Assembly (NCBI RefSeq): GCF_021129155.1
Contig: NZ_JAJOMC010000010.1
Location: 1 to 64,000 of the forward strand
Source of the DNA: Arthrobacter sp. AK04
Lineage (GTDB): Bacteria; Actinomycetota; Actinomycetes; Actinomycetales; Micrococcaceae
Reading direction: 5' to 3'
DNA length: 64,000 bases
Each line of letters opens with the position of its first letter. The first letter of the stretch is position 1. The notes beneath the pieces were generated by a model, which did no database searches, was not told where the DNA came from, and saw nothing but the letters and a program-made list of their open reading frames with translations. The position numbers and the translations under genes are program-made. Of the stretch, positions 27,602-36,569 are shown piece after piece.

Positions 27602-29320
27602 TTGTCCACCATCGCCTCTCCGGCAAACTCCTCAAAATCCGAGCGCATGGCCGACCCCACCTGGTGGCGCCAGGCCTCGGTCTACCAGATCTACCCCCGC
27701 AGTTTCTCTGACTCCAACGGTGACGGCATTGGTGACATCAACGGCATCACCGCCAAGGTCCCCTATCTGAAGGACCTGGGCATTGATGCGGTCTGGCTGA
27801 GCCCCTTCTACCCTTCAGCCCTCGCTGACGGCGGCTATGACGTGGACGACTACCGTAACGTTGATCCGCGGCTCGGCACGCTGGAGGATTTCAACGAGAT
27901 GGCTGCTGCCCTGCAGGCCGCCGGCATCAAGCTGATCGTGGACATCGTGCCCAACCACTCCTCGAACCGCCACGAGTGGTTCCAGGAAGCCCTCGCCTCG
28001 CCCAAGGGTGCCCCGGCGCGCGACCGCTACATCTTCCGCGACGGACTGGGCCACAACGGTGAACTGCCGCCGTCGGACTGGGACTCCGTGTTCGGCGGTC
28101 CCGCATGGGAGCGCATTACTGAACCTGACGGGACGCCCGGCCAGTGGTACATGCACATCTTCGCCAAGGAACAGCCGGACTTCAACTGGGACAACCCCGA
28201 GGTCCGCGAGGACTTCCTGAAGACCCTGCGCTTCTGGTCGGACCGGGGCGTGGACGGCTTCCGCATTGACGTCGCGCATGCCCTGACCAAGAACCTCGAA
28301 GAGTCCCTGCCCACCAAGGCAGACCTTGAAGCCCAGGGCGAGGCGCTCTACCTGGCCGGTGCGCATCCGTACTGGGACCGTGACGAAGTCCACGAGATCT
28401 ACGCCGAGTGGCGCAAGGTCTTCAACGAATACAACCCGCCGCGCACCGCCGTTGCCGAAGCCTGGGTGCACGCGGACCGCCGTGCCCGCTACGCCAGCCC
28501 GGAGGGGCTGGGCCAGGCGTTCAATTTTGACCTGTTGCAAGCCGACTTCGACGGCGCCCAGTTCCGGAAAATCATTACCAAGAACCTCGCCGAGGCTGAG
28601 GCGTCCGGCGCTTCCTCCACGTGGGTGTTCTCCAACCACGACGTCGTCCGGCACGCAACCCGCTACGGGCTCCCCGTGTCCGGGCCTTCGGCCGAGGGCG
28701 AGATCATGTCCGGCGAGGCCGGGAAGCAGTGGCTGCTCGCCGGAGGCAAGCAGGAGGATGTCGACGTCGAACTCGGCCTCCGCCGTGCCCGCGCCGCATC
28801 GTTGCTGATGTTCGCCCTTCCAGGCTCTGCCTACTTGTACCAGGGTGAGGAACTGGGCCTGCAGGAAGTCGGCAGCGAAATTCCCGACTCAGAGCGCCAG
28901 GACCCGGCCTTCTTCCGCAACAAGGGCGTGGAAATCGGCCGTGACGGCTGCCGCGTTCCGTTGCCATGGGCAGCCTCGGGCAACTCGTTTGGCTTCGGGA
29001 CGGGGGGTGCCCACCTGCCGCAGCCGGAGTGGTTTGCCAGCCAGTCAGTGGAAGCCCAGGATGCGCAGGAGGACTCAACTCTGTCCCTCTACCGCCGGGC
29101 GCTGGCCCTGCGGTCGCAGCTGCAAACCGCCGAAACCCTGGAATGGCTGGGAACCGGCCGGACCGACGTCGTGGCCTTCCGGCGCCCCAACGGCTGGACC
29201 TCGGTCACGAACTTCGGTAAGGAAGCCTTCGAACTGCCCGCCGGCAAGGTGCTGGTCTCCAGTTCGCCACTCGAAGCGGACTCCCTGCCCGGTGCGACCA
29301 CTGCCTGGCTCCAGCCGTAG
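27602..29320 (+). CDS. GH13 alpha-glucosidase
   Basis: A 572-residue cytosolic alpha-glucosidase / oligo-1,6-glucosidase-like enzyme that cleaves maltose and short maltodextrins. Motifs: WWRQASVYQIYPRSFSDSNG, DIVPNHSS, GFRIDVAHAL (nucleophile Asp), AVAEAWV (acid/base Glu) and FSNHDVVRH. The start is a TTG at 27602, eight bases after AAAGGA; an ATG at 27647 is an alternative. The strong downstream hairpin suggests it ends its transcript. Its local role is to complete maltodextrin breakdown with GH31. Confidence 0.93.
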   Translation: MSTIASPANSSKSERMADPTWWRQASVYQIYPRSFSDSNGDGIGDINGITAKVPYLKDLGIDAVWLSPFYPSALADGGYDVDDYRNVDPRLGTLEDFNEMAAALQAAGIKLIVDIVPNHSSNRHEWFQEALASPKGAPARDRYIFRDGLGHNGELPPSDWDSVFGGPAWERITEPDGTPGQWYMHIFAKEQPDFNWDNPEVREDFLKTLRFWSDRGVDGFRIDVAHALTKNLEESLPTKADLEAQGEALYLAGAHPYWDRDEVHEIYAEWRKVFNEYNPPRTAVAEAWVHADRRARYASPEGLGQAFNFDLLQADFDGAQFRKIITKNLAEAEASGASSTWVFSNHDVVRHATRYGLPVSGPSAEGEIMSGEAGKQWLLAGGKQEDVDVELGLRRARAASLLMFALPGSAYLYQGEELGLQEVGSEIPDSERQDPAFFRNKGVEIGRDGCRVPLPWAASGNSFGFGTGGAHLPQPEWFASQSVEAQDAQEDSTLSLYRRALALRSQLQTAETLEWLGTGRTDVVAFRRPNGWTSVTNFGKEAFELPAGKVLVSSSPLEADSLPGATTAWLQP

Positions 29321-29342
29321 CCGTACCGGGCACTGAAACCAG

Positions 29343-29368
29343 CCTCCCGGCGCCTAGGCGCCGGGAGG
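29343..29368 (+). terminator. Perfect 26-bp hairpin after alpha-glucosidase
   Basis: CCTCCCGGCGCCT followed directly by its reverse complement gives a perfect palindrome 22 bases after the stop codon. A stem this GC-rich is a likely transcription terminator even without a U tract. Confidence 0.7.
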
Positions 29369-29461
29369 CACCTCCTTGCGATGCCGCCGAACCGAGCAGC
29401 ACGAAGAAATACCCGAACAACGCCTCCGGCCATGCCCCCATAACTATGCAAAGGAAACGTG

Positions 29462-30259
29462 ATGACACGACCCTCAACCGCTATCACCGACGTGCCGTCC
29501 GGACTAGGTTTTCGGATAGGAATCGATGTCGGCGGGACGTGGATCAAGGGTGCAATCATCAGCATGAGTAACGGCACCCCGGTCAGCGGCGTCCGTCAAC
29601 TCCGGACACCTACCTCCGGCAGACCCGATGCAGTCGTAGACACCTTGTCCCAGCTCATCGATGAGCTGGGATCCGAAAGCCCTGGGCAGACCGACCCTGC
29701 TGTCGGGGTCGCTATCCCCTCGATAGTCCAGCATGGAGTGGCCAGGTCGGCAGCAAACATGGACGACAGCTGGATCGGACTGGATGTTCAGGCTTACTTG
29801 CGGGAACGGCTCGGTCGGCCCGTTTGCGTCGTGAATGACGCTGACGCAGCTGGTATGGCAGAAACCCATTACGGCGTGGGGAAGGACAAACACGGCGTTG
29901 TCCTGGTCCTTACCTTGGGAACGGGCATCGGATCAGCACTCATAGTTGATGGAAAGCTTGTACCCAATTTCGAGCTGGGCCATTTGGAGATTGACGGCTA
30001 CAAGGCAGAATCCCGGGCATCGGCCATCGCCCGCGAAAATGAAGGCCTTAGCTGGATGGAGTACGCCGACCGGCTGCAACAGTATCTGTCACATGTGGAG
30101 TTCCTTTTCTCACCTGACCTGATCATCATCGGTGGGGGAATTTCGGCATGCAGCAACGAATACCTGCCACGCCTGTCACTCCGTGCCCCGGTTATCCCGG
30201 CCAGCTTGGAAAACTCTGCGGGCGTCGTGGGCGCTGCCTTGCAAGCAACGACCAGCTAG
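29462..30259 (+). CDS. ppgK: Polyphosphate glucokinase
   Basis: A 265-residue ROK-family glucokinase of the actinobacterial PpgK type, which phosphorylates glucose using polyphosphate (and often ATP). Motifs: RIGIDVGGTWIKGAI (phosphate binding), VCVVNDADAAGMAE (catalytic Asp), LTLGTGIGSALIVDG, and PNFELGHLEIDGYKAE, the last being characteristic of PpgK. The ATG at 29462 has an AAGGAAA site. It follows the alpha-glucosidases and supplies glucose-6-phosphate from their product. Confidence 0.9.
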   Translation: MTRPSTAITDVPSGLGFRIGIDVGGTWIKGAIISMSNGTPVSGVRQLRTPTSGRPDAVVDTLSQLIDELGSESPGQTDPAVGVAIPSIVQHGVARSAANMDDSWIGLDVQAYLRERLGRPVCVVNDADAAGMAETHYGVGKDKHGVVLVLTLGTGIGSALIVDGKLVPNFELGHLEIDGYKAESRASAIARENEGLSWMEYADRLQQYLSHVEFLFSPDLIIIGGGISACSNEYLPRLSLRAPVIPASLENSAGVVGAALQATTS

Positions 30260-30764
30260 CCCAATAATTTCGGCTTGTCTGTCGGAGCCACTCTTTTGTC
30301 GCAGGATTCCATTGATCCTCATCGGATGCCTTTAAACAATGAGCGCGGCTTGGGCCAGTGATTCCAAGCGATTTCCTGAGGTCTTCACCGAACCTTAGCC
30401 TTCCGATCTCAATGTCCTCAAAGACTTCGGTCAGCGGTACCAGTTCCCCGTGGGCCAGGGAGCCATTGAGACGGGTTGACCAGACCTTGTGTAGACCCAG
30501 TCCGAAGGACGCGCCGGAACTCCACCGCAACGCCTCCAGCACCCCCGACTGCTGCCAGCGTGTTCTCTGACCTTCCCATCAGCCTGAACTACACCCCCAA
30601 CCCAACGACAAGAAACTATTTGCAACCTCTGAAGGCTGTCTCGCCTTCAACGACTCCTTGTCTTGCCGGTGGCGTCATCGCCGTCTACGTCGTGGGCCAG
30701 AAAAACCTCATCGCAGGAAAACACCGCTGGTGCATAGCGACCGGAACAACGAAAGGAAACCCCA
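30260..30764. other. Intergenic stretch, no supported gene
   Basis: About 500 bases. A minus-strand frame contains a protein-like stretch (GELVPLTEVFEDIEIGRLRF) but with no start signal and no recognised family, so it may be another decayed gene. The last bases carry the GAAAGGAAA ribosome-binding site of the oxidoreductase. Confidence 0.5.
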
Positions 30765-31886
30765 ATGACCGTAACCTCTCCGCTGCCCACGTCCCTGAGC
30801 CATCCACCATCGCTTCCTCTGCGAATCCTTCAGGTAGGACTCGGAGGATGGGGGCGTTCCTGGGCAGCCGAACTCAAGAAGCACCCAACCCTCCTGAGCA
30901 CAGTGGGCTATGTCGATGTGGTACCCGAGATGCTCAAGCTGCTGAGCGCCGACGTCGAAACCGATCCTTCCCTTTGCTTTGCCTCACTTACAGAAGCCAT
31001 CGCAGCTACCGATGCAGAAGCCGTTCTGGTAACGACGGCATTGCCCGGCCATGCGGCGGTAGCCATCGAAGCCCTGTCCGCAGGCAAGCACGTGCTGGTC
31101 GAGAAGCCCATCGCGGCCACACTCAGCGACGCAGAGCAGATGGTGGAGACGGCTGCAGCCTCCGACCGGCTACTGATGGTCAGCCAGAATTACCGCTTCT
31201 ACCCCGCGGCGCAGACAGTTTCCCGGCTCGTCCGGGAAAAGGCACTTGGTGACATCGGCTCAGTGACCGTGAAGTTCCGGAAGTACGCCAACAGCGCTCC
31301 GATCGGCACTAACCGCCACTACGGACTGGCCGACCCACTCCTCATGGACATGTCCATTCACCACTTTGACCTCATGCGGTACATCACCAGCCAGGAGCCT
31401 GTGCACATCGACTGCCACGCCTGGAATCCCTCGTGGAGCAAGTTCATGGACCCCGCTGCTGCCATGGCCACCCTAGTCTTCGACGGCGGAGCCGTCGTCA
31501 ACTATCAGGGAAGCTGGGTGAGTACCGAACAGGAGACTCTCTGGGCCGGGGAGTGGCTGATCGAATGTTCCGGAGGCACGATCGAATGGACAGGCCGGGC
31601 GGACACCGGTACGGCCTCGGATGCAGTCATCGTGCGCCCCTTGAACGGGCCTGTCGAGGTCCTCACCCTTCCGAGGATGGACACGTTCGACCGCGTCGGA
31701 TCGCTTTCGGAGTTTCGATCGGCCATCCGCGAAGGGCGTCCTCCCATGACGAGTGGGCAGGCAAACCTCCCCACTCTCGCAATGACTCTCGGCGCAATCG
31801 AATCATCCAAAACAAACATGCCACAGGACATCCGTTCGCTCCTTCGTGCCACGGACTCTACAGCAGCAACCAAAGGAAAAATCTGA
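30765..31886 (+). CDS. Gfo/Idh/MocA-family oxidoreductase
   Basis: A 373-residue NAD(P)-dependent dehydrogenase. The Rossmann nucleotide-binding start is [20 protein letters not shown], followed by [20 protein letters not shown] with the conserved EKP lysine, and the C-terminal fold with [20 protein letters not shown]. Such enzymes oxidise or epimerise sugars and inositols. It overlaps the ThuA gene by one base (TGATG), so the two work together, probably on a modified sugar. Confidence 0.92.
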   Translation: MTVTSPLPTSLSHPPSLPLRILQVGLGGWGRSWAAELKKHPTLLSTVGYVDVVPEMLKLLSADVETDPSLCFASLTEAIAATDAEAVLVTTALPGHAAVAIEALSAGKHVLVEKPIAATLSDAEQMVETAAASDRLLMVSQNYRFYPAAQTVSRLVREKALGDIGSVTVKFRKYANSAPIGTNRHYGLADPLLMDMSIHHFDLMRYITSQEPVHIDCHAWNPSWSKFMDPAAAMATLVFDGGAVVNYQGSWVSTEQETLWAGEWLIECSGGTIEWTGRADTGTASDAVIVRPLNGPVEVLTLPRMDTFDRVGSLSEFRSAIREGRPPMTSGQANLPTLAMTLGAIESSKTNMPQDIRSLLRATDSTAATKGKI

Positions 31887-32668
31887 TGCCAAAAGTCACA
31901 GTCTGGAACGAATTTCGCCACGAGAAAGACAACCCCGAAGTAGCCGCGATTTATCCGGACGGCATTCACACCACGATTGCAGCCGCGCTGCGTGGGCAGG
32001 GAATCGATGCTGCGACCGCAACCCTCGACGAACCGGAGCACGGACTTAGCCCCGAAGTTCTGAAGTTCACCGATGTACTCGTCTGGTGGGGTCACGGTGC
32101 ACACGATGAGGTCGACGACATTGTGGTGGATCGTATCCAGCAGCGCGTCCTCGACGGCATGGGACTGATTGTGCTGCACTCCGGGCACGGATCGAAAATT
32201 TTTCGACGCCTGATGGGCACCAGCTGCAATCTCAAATGGAGGGAAAGCACGGACAGCGAGGTCCTCTGGAACGTCGCACCCGGACACCCGATCACTGAAG
32301 GCGTGGAAGAGAGCCTCATCCTGGACAAGGAAGAAATGTACGGCGAATTCTTCGACATACCCACCCCGGACGCCTTGGTCTTCGTCAGCTGGTTTACAGG
32401 CGGGGAGGTATTCCGCAGCGGGGCCTGCTACCAGCGCGGCGCCGGAAAGATCTTCTACTTCCGCCCGGGCCATGAAACGTACCCCACCTATCACCACAAG
32501 GGCATCCAGCGCGTCATTGCCAATGCCGCGCGCTGGGCTACCCGCAACCACGAGGTGGCACATCAATTCGGGAACCCCGCGCCGCTGATGCTTCCAACGT
32601 CTGAACAACAACACGCCACCCCGAGGCAACGACAGAACAACGACTACGAGACCGCCGACATCAGGTGA
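31886..32668 (+). CDS. ThuA-family protein
   Basis: A 260-residue protein of the ThuA / trehalose-utilisation family, a class-I glutamine-amidotransferase-like fold. Visible features are [56 protein letters not shown] and [20 protein letters not shown]. ThuA with a Gfo/Idh/MocA partner is a known pairing in 3-keto-sugar metabolism. The start overlaps the stop of the dehydrogenase. The last 40 residues are low-complexity ([20 protein letters not shown]). Confidence 0.9.
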   Translation: MPKVTVWNEFRHEKDNPEVAAIYPDGIHTTIAAALRGQGIDAATATLDEPEHGLSPEVLKFTDVLVWWGHGAHDEVDDIVVDRIQQRVLDGMGLIVLHSGHGSKIFRRLMGTSCNLKWRESTDSEVLWNVAPGHPITEGVEESLILDKEEMYGEFFDIPTPDALVFVSWFTGGEVFRSGACYQRGAGKIFYFRPGHETYPTYHHKGIQRVIANAARWATRNHEVAHQFGNPAPLMLPTSEQQHATPRQRQNNDYETADIR

Positions 32669-32970
32669 TCCGCAGCGCCTGTTAGGTGCGCGGTGACTGT
32701 CGGGTTCGCACCTACTAGGACTTCTCCGAACTGCCGATGTGTCCTGATCGCTTCTTGAGCAGATTCGTAGACGACGTCATGCGCGTGCTGCCGGCCAATG
32801 GCGTGACCGAGTGAAAGCATGACGGCTTCGGAGGAAACGAGCCCGTGGGTGATTTCCAGGTTGGTCCGCATGCGATCCTCGTCAATCTCCAGATCGTTGA
32901 GGATTAGCGTCAGCCGTGCCAGCAGGTCCCCTGTGAGAATGATGGCCCGGCTCAGGGCGTCGTCCATCAT
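32644..32970 (-). pseudogene. Relic of adenylosuccinate-lyase-like / PcaB-type enzyme
   Basis: A 108-residue frame corresponding to the C-terminal helical domain of the lyase superfamily that includes 3-carboxymuconate cycloisomerase: LTLILNDLEIDEDRMRTNLE, ITHGLVSSEAVMLSLGHAIG and GRQHAHDVVYESAQEAIRTH. The catalytic N-terminal and central domains are absent, and upstream DNA encodes an unrelated relic. It overlaps the 3' end of the ThuA gene in convergent orientation. Not expected to be functional. Confidence 0.7.
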
Positions 32971-32980
32971 CGCGGTGTGC

Positions 32981-33258
32981 GTCAGCGGGCTGGATCTCGG
33001 TCAACGCCTCATTGAAGCCGGCCCGCTCCCCGATGGCATCATTTGCCACAGCGACAGCATCGCCTGACAACATCGGCGGAGCAGCCCTCTGGGAGCCACC
33101 CCACTAACCAGCGTCGACACCAAAGGCGAAGCCTTGGGACGCCGCGCGGCACGTATGCTGCTCGAGCGGATCCATGAACCCGGCTCACCCGCTTCGATCG
33201 ACAAAACAAATACCGGAACTGGCCATCAGACAATCCTGCGGCTGCCAGTAAAACAGCC
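32981..33258 (+). pseudogene. Relic of LacI-family regulator C-terminus
   Basis: The plus strand reads VSGLDLGQRLIEAGPLPDGI then ICHSDSIA and a stop. Sixty bases later, in another frame, it reads PLTSVDTKGEALGRRAARML and LERIHEPGS. These are consecutive blocks of a LacI/GalR sensor domain with an internal deletion and frameshift, and without the DNA-binding domain. It is a decayed regulator next to a decayed lyase. Confidence 0.65.
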
Positions 33259-33506
33259 TGCTGCTGCTTGGCGCTCCGGCCCCGGCTGCCGCGCCATTCA
33301 GCGTCGCAAAATCGGCCCCGCTTAGCGTCGATGTACACGTGCACCGTCCGATTGAGTTACACCCCAACCTGACGTCAGGAGTCGTCTTGAAAGTCCGTCA
33401 AGATAGGGTGCGAAACGGGGTTTCTGGACATGCCCGTAGGGTGGTCATAGATTTCAACCTGACGGCCAAGTGCTAGTGGAGTTTGGGCAGTGTGCTCGGC
33501 TTTTGT

Positions 33507-33660
33507 CCCACAGCCTGTGGGGCAGTTGTCCAAAGGCCTTTGGACAACTGGTTTGCTGCCCACTGCCCGGGATAACCCGTACAGGTTATCCACCGCTACT
33601 CCAGGGGCCAGCCATGGATGGCTAGATTGCCCCCCACATGGACAGCCCATATGGGCACAC
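33507..33660. repeat. Palindrome-rich repeat A, left of TcmP cassette
   Basis: Contains CCCACAG-C-CTGTGGG (33507-33521), a perfect 28-bp palindrome (33523-33550, arm CAGTTGTCCAAAGG), and GGATAACC-N6-GGTTATCC (33570-33591). GGTTATCCACCGCTACT (33584-33600) and CATGGACAGCCC (33637-33648) recur in the same order near 36.0-36.1 kb, right of the cassette. Such dense dyads resemble transfer-origin, resolution or replication sites. The rest of 33259-33854 holds no gene. Confidence 0.7.
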
Positions 33661-33854
33661 TCAGCGTTGACAACAACACGGCGGTTGGGATGTCTGCTTT
33701 CTGCCACGAGCGCGCGCTCGTGCTGCACGAACGTTGCCCAGTCTTGACCGATTCGCGCGGCCGCGTGTCGCGGGACTGTAATTATGTGTTGAACGACTAG
33801 TCAGGCTCTAAGCTCTAGACAAATATCACTTCAGGTGTGGGGGCGTAGAGAAGA

Positions 33855-34940
33855 GTGGTCACAACAACGACATGGGATCTAGAACCCCATACGAAAGCGA
33901 AGCATGACTTATTGGTCAGATACCTCCAAGCGTGGTTCCCAGTACTTTCCCGCTATACGCGTCGAGTTGTTTTCTTAGACGGATTTGCAGGACCCGGCGT
34001 GTACGCATCAGGCGAACCGGGTTCTCCGAGGATCGCTCTGGAGGCCCTTCTAAAGCATTCTTATCTGGTCAACATGGACCACTGCGAGTTTCTATTCATC
34101 TTTAACGAGCACCATCCTCAACGATACGCTTCGCTGGAGGCTGTGGTTGCGGACGTAGAAGAGCAACTCGAGTTGCCGGCCAACGTTGTGGTTACGACTT
34201 CCCAGAATAATTTCAGTGTATTGGCGAAGGACATGCTGCAGAGCTTGGGTGGGAAAAACCTCGCCCCTACATTCGCCTTTCTTGATCCTTTCGGCTACCG
34301 AGATGTTCCCATGGCCCTGATTAGGGACTTGCTGGCCTTCGAAAAGTGCGAACTCTTCATCTACTTCGACTTCAATAGCGTGGTTCGGTTTTCAACTGCC
34401 GGCAATGTCGACAGTCACTTTGAGAACCTCTTTGGAACAGATGAGTTCAAATATGCACCACCGGCGGGAGACCCGCGCCGCGGCGAGTTTTTGCATGACC
34501 TTTATGAAAAACAGCTAAAAGAATTTTGCGGCTTTCCATTTGTGCAGAGCTTCCAGATGGTCAATAAAAAGGGTAAGACGGGTAATTATCTGTTTTTCTG
34601 TACACGCAGTGTCAAGGGTCTCTCCGTGATGAAAGAAGCGATGTGGAAAGTCGATCCGAGTGGCGGATATACCTTCTCGGATCTCCTGCATGGCCAGACA
34701 GTTCTGTTTGAGCCCGAGGTGGACACGCGTCCCTTGCAGCATGAACTGGCGACGATGTTCCGAGGGCGGTGTTTGTCGATTGAAGAGATCGAAGAATACG
34801 TCGTTGTTCACACACCCTATTGCAAGAGCCATGTAAAACGAAAGACTCTTGCTGAGATGCAGAGGAAGAACCAAGTCACAAGCCCTAATCAGAAGACTCG
34901 TAATACTTATCCGCCAGGAACTCTAGTGCAATTTCTTTAA
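33855..34940 (+). CDS. tcmP: Three-Cys-motif partner protein TcmP
   Basis: A 361-residue protein recognisable as TcmP, named for its recurring neighbour with a three-Cys motif. The opening WDLEPHTKAKHDLLVRYLQA and FLDGFAGPGVYASGEPGSPR resemble a Rossmann methyltransferase SAM site, and FAFLDPFGYRDVPMALIRDL resembles a methyltransferase catalytic loop; this is inference from motif shape. The biochemical role of the family is not established to my knowledge. The start is a GTG at 33855. It converges on, and overlaps by four bases, the DUF5131 gene. Its base use is less GC-rich than its neighbours, consistent with transfer. Confidence 0.85.
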   Translation: MVTTTTWDLEPHTKAKHDLLVRYLQAWFPVLSRYTRRVVFLDGFAGPGVYASGEPGSPRIALEALLKHSYLVNMDHCEFLFIFNEHHPQRYASLEAVVADVEEQLELPANVVVTTSQNNFSVLAKDMLQSLGGKNLAPTFAFLDPFGYRDVPMALIRDLLAFEKCELFIYFDFNSVVRFSTAGNVDSHFENLFGTDEFKYAPPAGDPRRGEFLHDLYEKQLKEFCGFPFVQSFQMVNKKGKTGNYLFFCTRSVKGLSVMKEAMWKVDPSGGYTFSDLLHGQTVLFEPEVDTRPLQHELATMFRGRCLSIEEIEEYVVVHTPYCKSHVKRKTLAEMQRKNQVTSPNQKTRNTYPPGTLVQFL

Positions 34941-35695
34941 GAAGCTACAAGTTCTCTAGCCTTTTTGGGCATTTCATCCCAAGTACGCCCATCAAGGACG
35001 CGCCCGTTAACTTTAGGTGTCCGTCCGCCCCACTGTTTGAAGAAAAAGGCGACGTCTTTCGCTACGGACTGATCCCGAAGGTCGCGCACCCAGTCCTCTT
35101 CCATCGGCCGATGTGTAGGCCCGGATTCACCGCCTGCGATAAGCCAATGGATCCCCGTCAGATCTAGGGAGCCAAGAGGTTCCAGCAAGGGTTCGCAGGA
35201 GAGAAACCGAACGGTTGCGGGTGTATTCCGTAGCTGCGAAATTCTATCGATTGAAGCTTTATTCTCAACCGTGACGCCCATCCAGAGGTTTGAGGGCCAT
35301 GTAAGTCTGTCCGCTATCCGCGACATGCGGTGGGCGCGCTTCGTAAGCACCTGGTATGTGTGCTGGGGCGTTTCGGCAATGACGTCGAATACGTCTTGAA
35401 CAAACGAGATCGGAACCTTCGCATGGAAGAGATCGCTCATCGAGTTGACAAAAACGACTCGGGGCTTTTTCCATTTTCGGGGTTGGTCTAGGGCGGCGGG
35501 GTGCAAAGTAACCCCAAATCCCGGGCCGGATGTAGTGGAATTTCCATCGTTCTGATACTTGGCTGCACCCATGGCTTTGAGGCGCTTGGAAAGCGTCAAG
35601 GCGTAGCAGTTGTCGCAGCCCGCTGCTACCTTGTCGCATCCGGTTACGGGGTTCCATGTTGCTTCTGTCCACTCAATTGCTGAGTTGTTAGCCAT
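34937..35695 (-). CDS. DUF5131 (phage Gp37/Gp68-like) three-Cys protein
   Basis: A 252-residue protein of the DUF5131 family. The three-Cys motif is at residues 20-30 (GCDKVAAGCDNCYA, C-x6-C-x2-C), similar to iron-sulphur-binding radical-SAM-like proteins, preceded by the conserved SAIEWTEATWNPVTG. Further motifs are VFVNSMSDLFH, YQVLTKRAHRM, LWMGVTVEN, LSCEPLLEPLG and WLIAGGESGP, all hallmarks of the family. It is the partner of the convergent tcmP gene. A near-perfect SOS box lies 19 bases upstream of its start. DNA repair, nucleotide modification or defence are all possible roles; none is shown. Confidence 0.88.
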   Translation of the reverse strand: MANNSAIEWTEATWNPVTGCDKVAAGCDNCYALTLSKRLKAMGAAKYQNDGNSTTSGPGFGVTLHPAALDQPRKWKKPRVVFVNSMSDLFHAKVPISFVQDVFDVIAETPQHTYQVLTKRAHRMSRIADRLTWPSNLWMGVTVENKASIDRISQLRNTPATVRFLSCEPLLEPLGSLDLTGIHWLIAGGESGPTHRPMEEDWVRDLRDQSVAKDVAFFFKQWGGRTPKVNGRVLDGRTWDEMPKKARELVAS

Positions 35696-35713
35696 AGCAA
35701 TCCTATTCCTTAT

Positions 35714-35729
35714 TCGAACCTATATTCGA
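35714..35729 (-). promoter_or_regulatory. LexA/SOS-box-like site before DUF5131 gene
   Basis: TCGAACCTATATTCGA matches the actinobacterial SOS box pattern TCGAAC-N4-GTTCGA except for one base (A instead of G in the right arm). It sits directly upstream of the DUF5131 start, where LexA would repress the gene until DNA damage. Confidence 0.6.
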
Positions 35730-35984
35730 ATGTACGCCTGTTTGCTGCTGAGTCACGATGACACGCTCTACGGCCAGCCCGTCTCGTACTCGCCGATGTC
35801 AGACAGATCCCGGGAAGCCTATCAAAGCTTCCAATTTCGGGATGACCGCAACGCAGTTGTGGCTTGGCGGTTGGAAGAGTAGTAGCTACGCCCGTAACTG
35901 CCCAGCCTGAGCGGCTCATAGTAAGAATCGGGCTCGAGTCGACTTCGGCGGCCGATTCACGTCGTCGAGTGCTTGGGCGAGCAT

Positions 35985-36115
35985 GGGCCTGTTGCCCACA
36001 GCCGGGGACAATCCTGGTGGGTTATCCACCGCTACTGCTGCTGGGGGAGCTTTCCTGATGGCTCCCGGTCTCCAGCCGTGGATAACCCGATTGACCCCAA
36101 CCATGGACAGCCCGT
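35985..36115. repeat. Repeat B, right of TcmP cassette
   Basis: Shares with repeat A the ordered blocks TTGCCCACAGCC-like, GGTTATCCACCGCTACT (36020-36036, identical 17-mer), GATGGC, and CATGGACAGCCC (36102-36113) followed by a GGTCACCTTGAGCG-like tail. The two copies are direct repeats about 2.4 kb apart that bracket tcmP and the DUF5131 gene. The rest of 35730-36146 contains no gene. Confidence 0.7.
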
Positions 36116-36146
36116 GTGGTCACCTTGAGCGTCGGCTACACGCGGT

Positions 36147-36569
36147 TTAGAACAGCCCTGGGGGCGGTTCCTCGCAGGGTAGAGGGGCGAGTTTGGAGCG
36201 GTGGCCGTCGTCCGGGGTGCAACCCTTGAACGGCCCATCTGTTGAGAGCAGCACAGACATGTGGTGGTCTGCGTGGTCGCGCCACCAGACGCTCATTCCT
36301 GTGGTTCCGTCCAGGCGCAGGAATTCCCAGGCGCGCCAGAGCGCTTCGAGGCGGCTGATCGCTTCGGCGTGTTTCCACCATTGCGGGCACCAGGTGACGC
36401 CGCCCTGCACGTTGAGCTGCCGGCGGTAGCTGGTGGCCAGCTTTTCGCTGACGAATGCGGCGACATTCGGGTAAAACAGCTCAGGAGCTTCCGGCTCCTC
36501 TTCAGCCGGATCCGTCGGGGCTGCGGGGTCCTCCAGTTCGTCGTCCCACTCCCCCATGCCCTCACTCAT
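36147..36569 (-). CDS. DUF4913 conjugation-associated protein
   Basis: A 140-residue protein of the DUF4913 type found with actinobacterial conjugation genes. An acidic, Pro-rich N-terminus is followed by FYPNVAAFVSEKLATSYRRQ, WCPQWWKHAEAISRLEALWR and WWRDHADHHMSVLLS, the conserved tryptophan-rich core. The ATG at 36569 overlaps the coupling-protein stop (ATGAGTGA). The function is unknown; as the last gene of the transfer operon it may assist the coupling protein. Confidence 0.8.
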   Translation of the reverse strand: MSEGMGEWDDELEDPAAPTDPAEEEPEAPELFYPNVAAFVSEKLATSYRRQLNVQGGVTWCPQWWKHAEAISRLEALWRAWEFLRLDGTTGMSVWWRDHADHHMSVLLSTDGPFKGCTPDDGHRSKLAPLPCEEPPPGLF

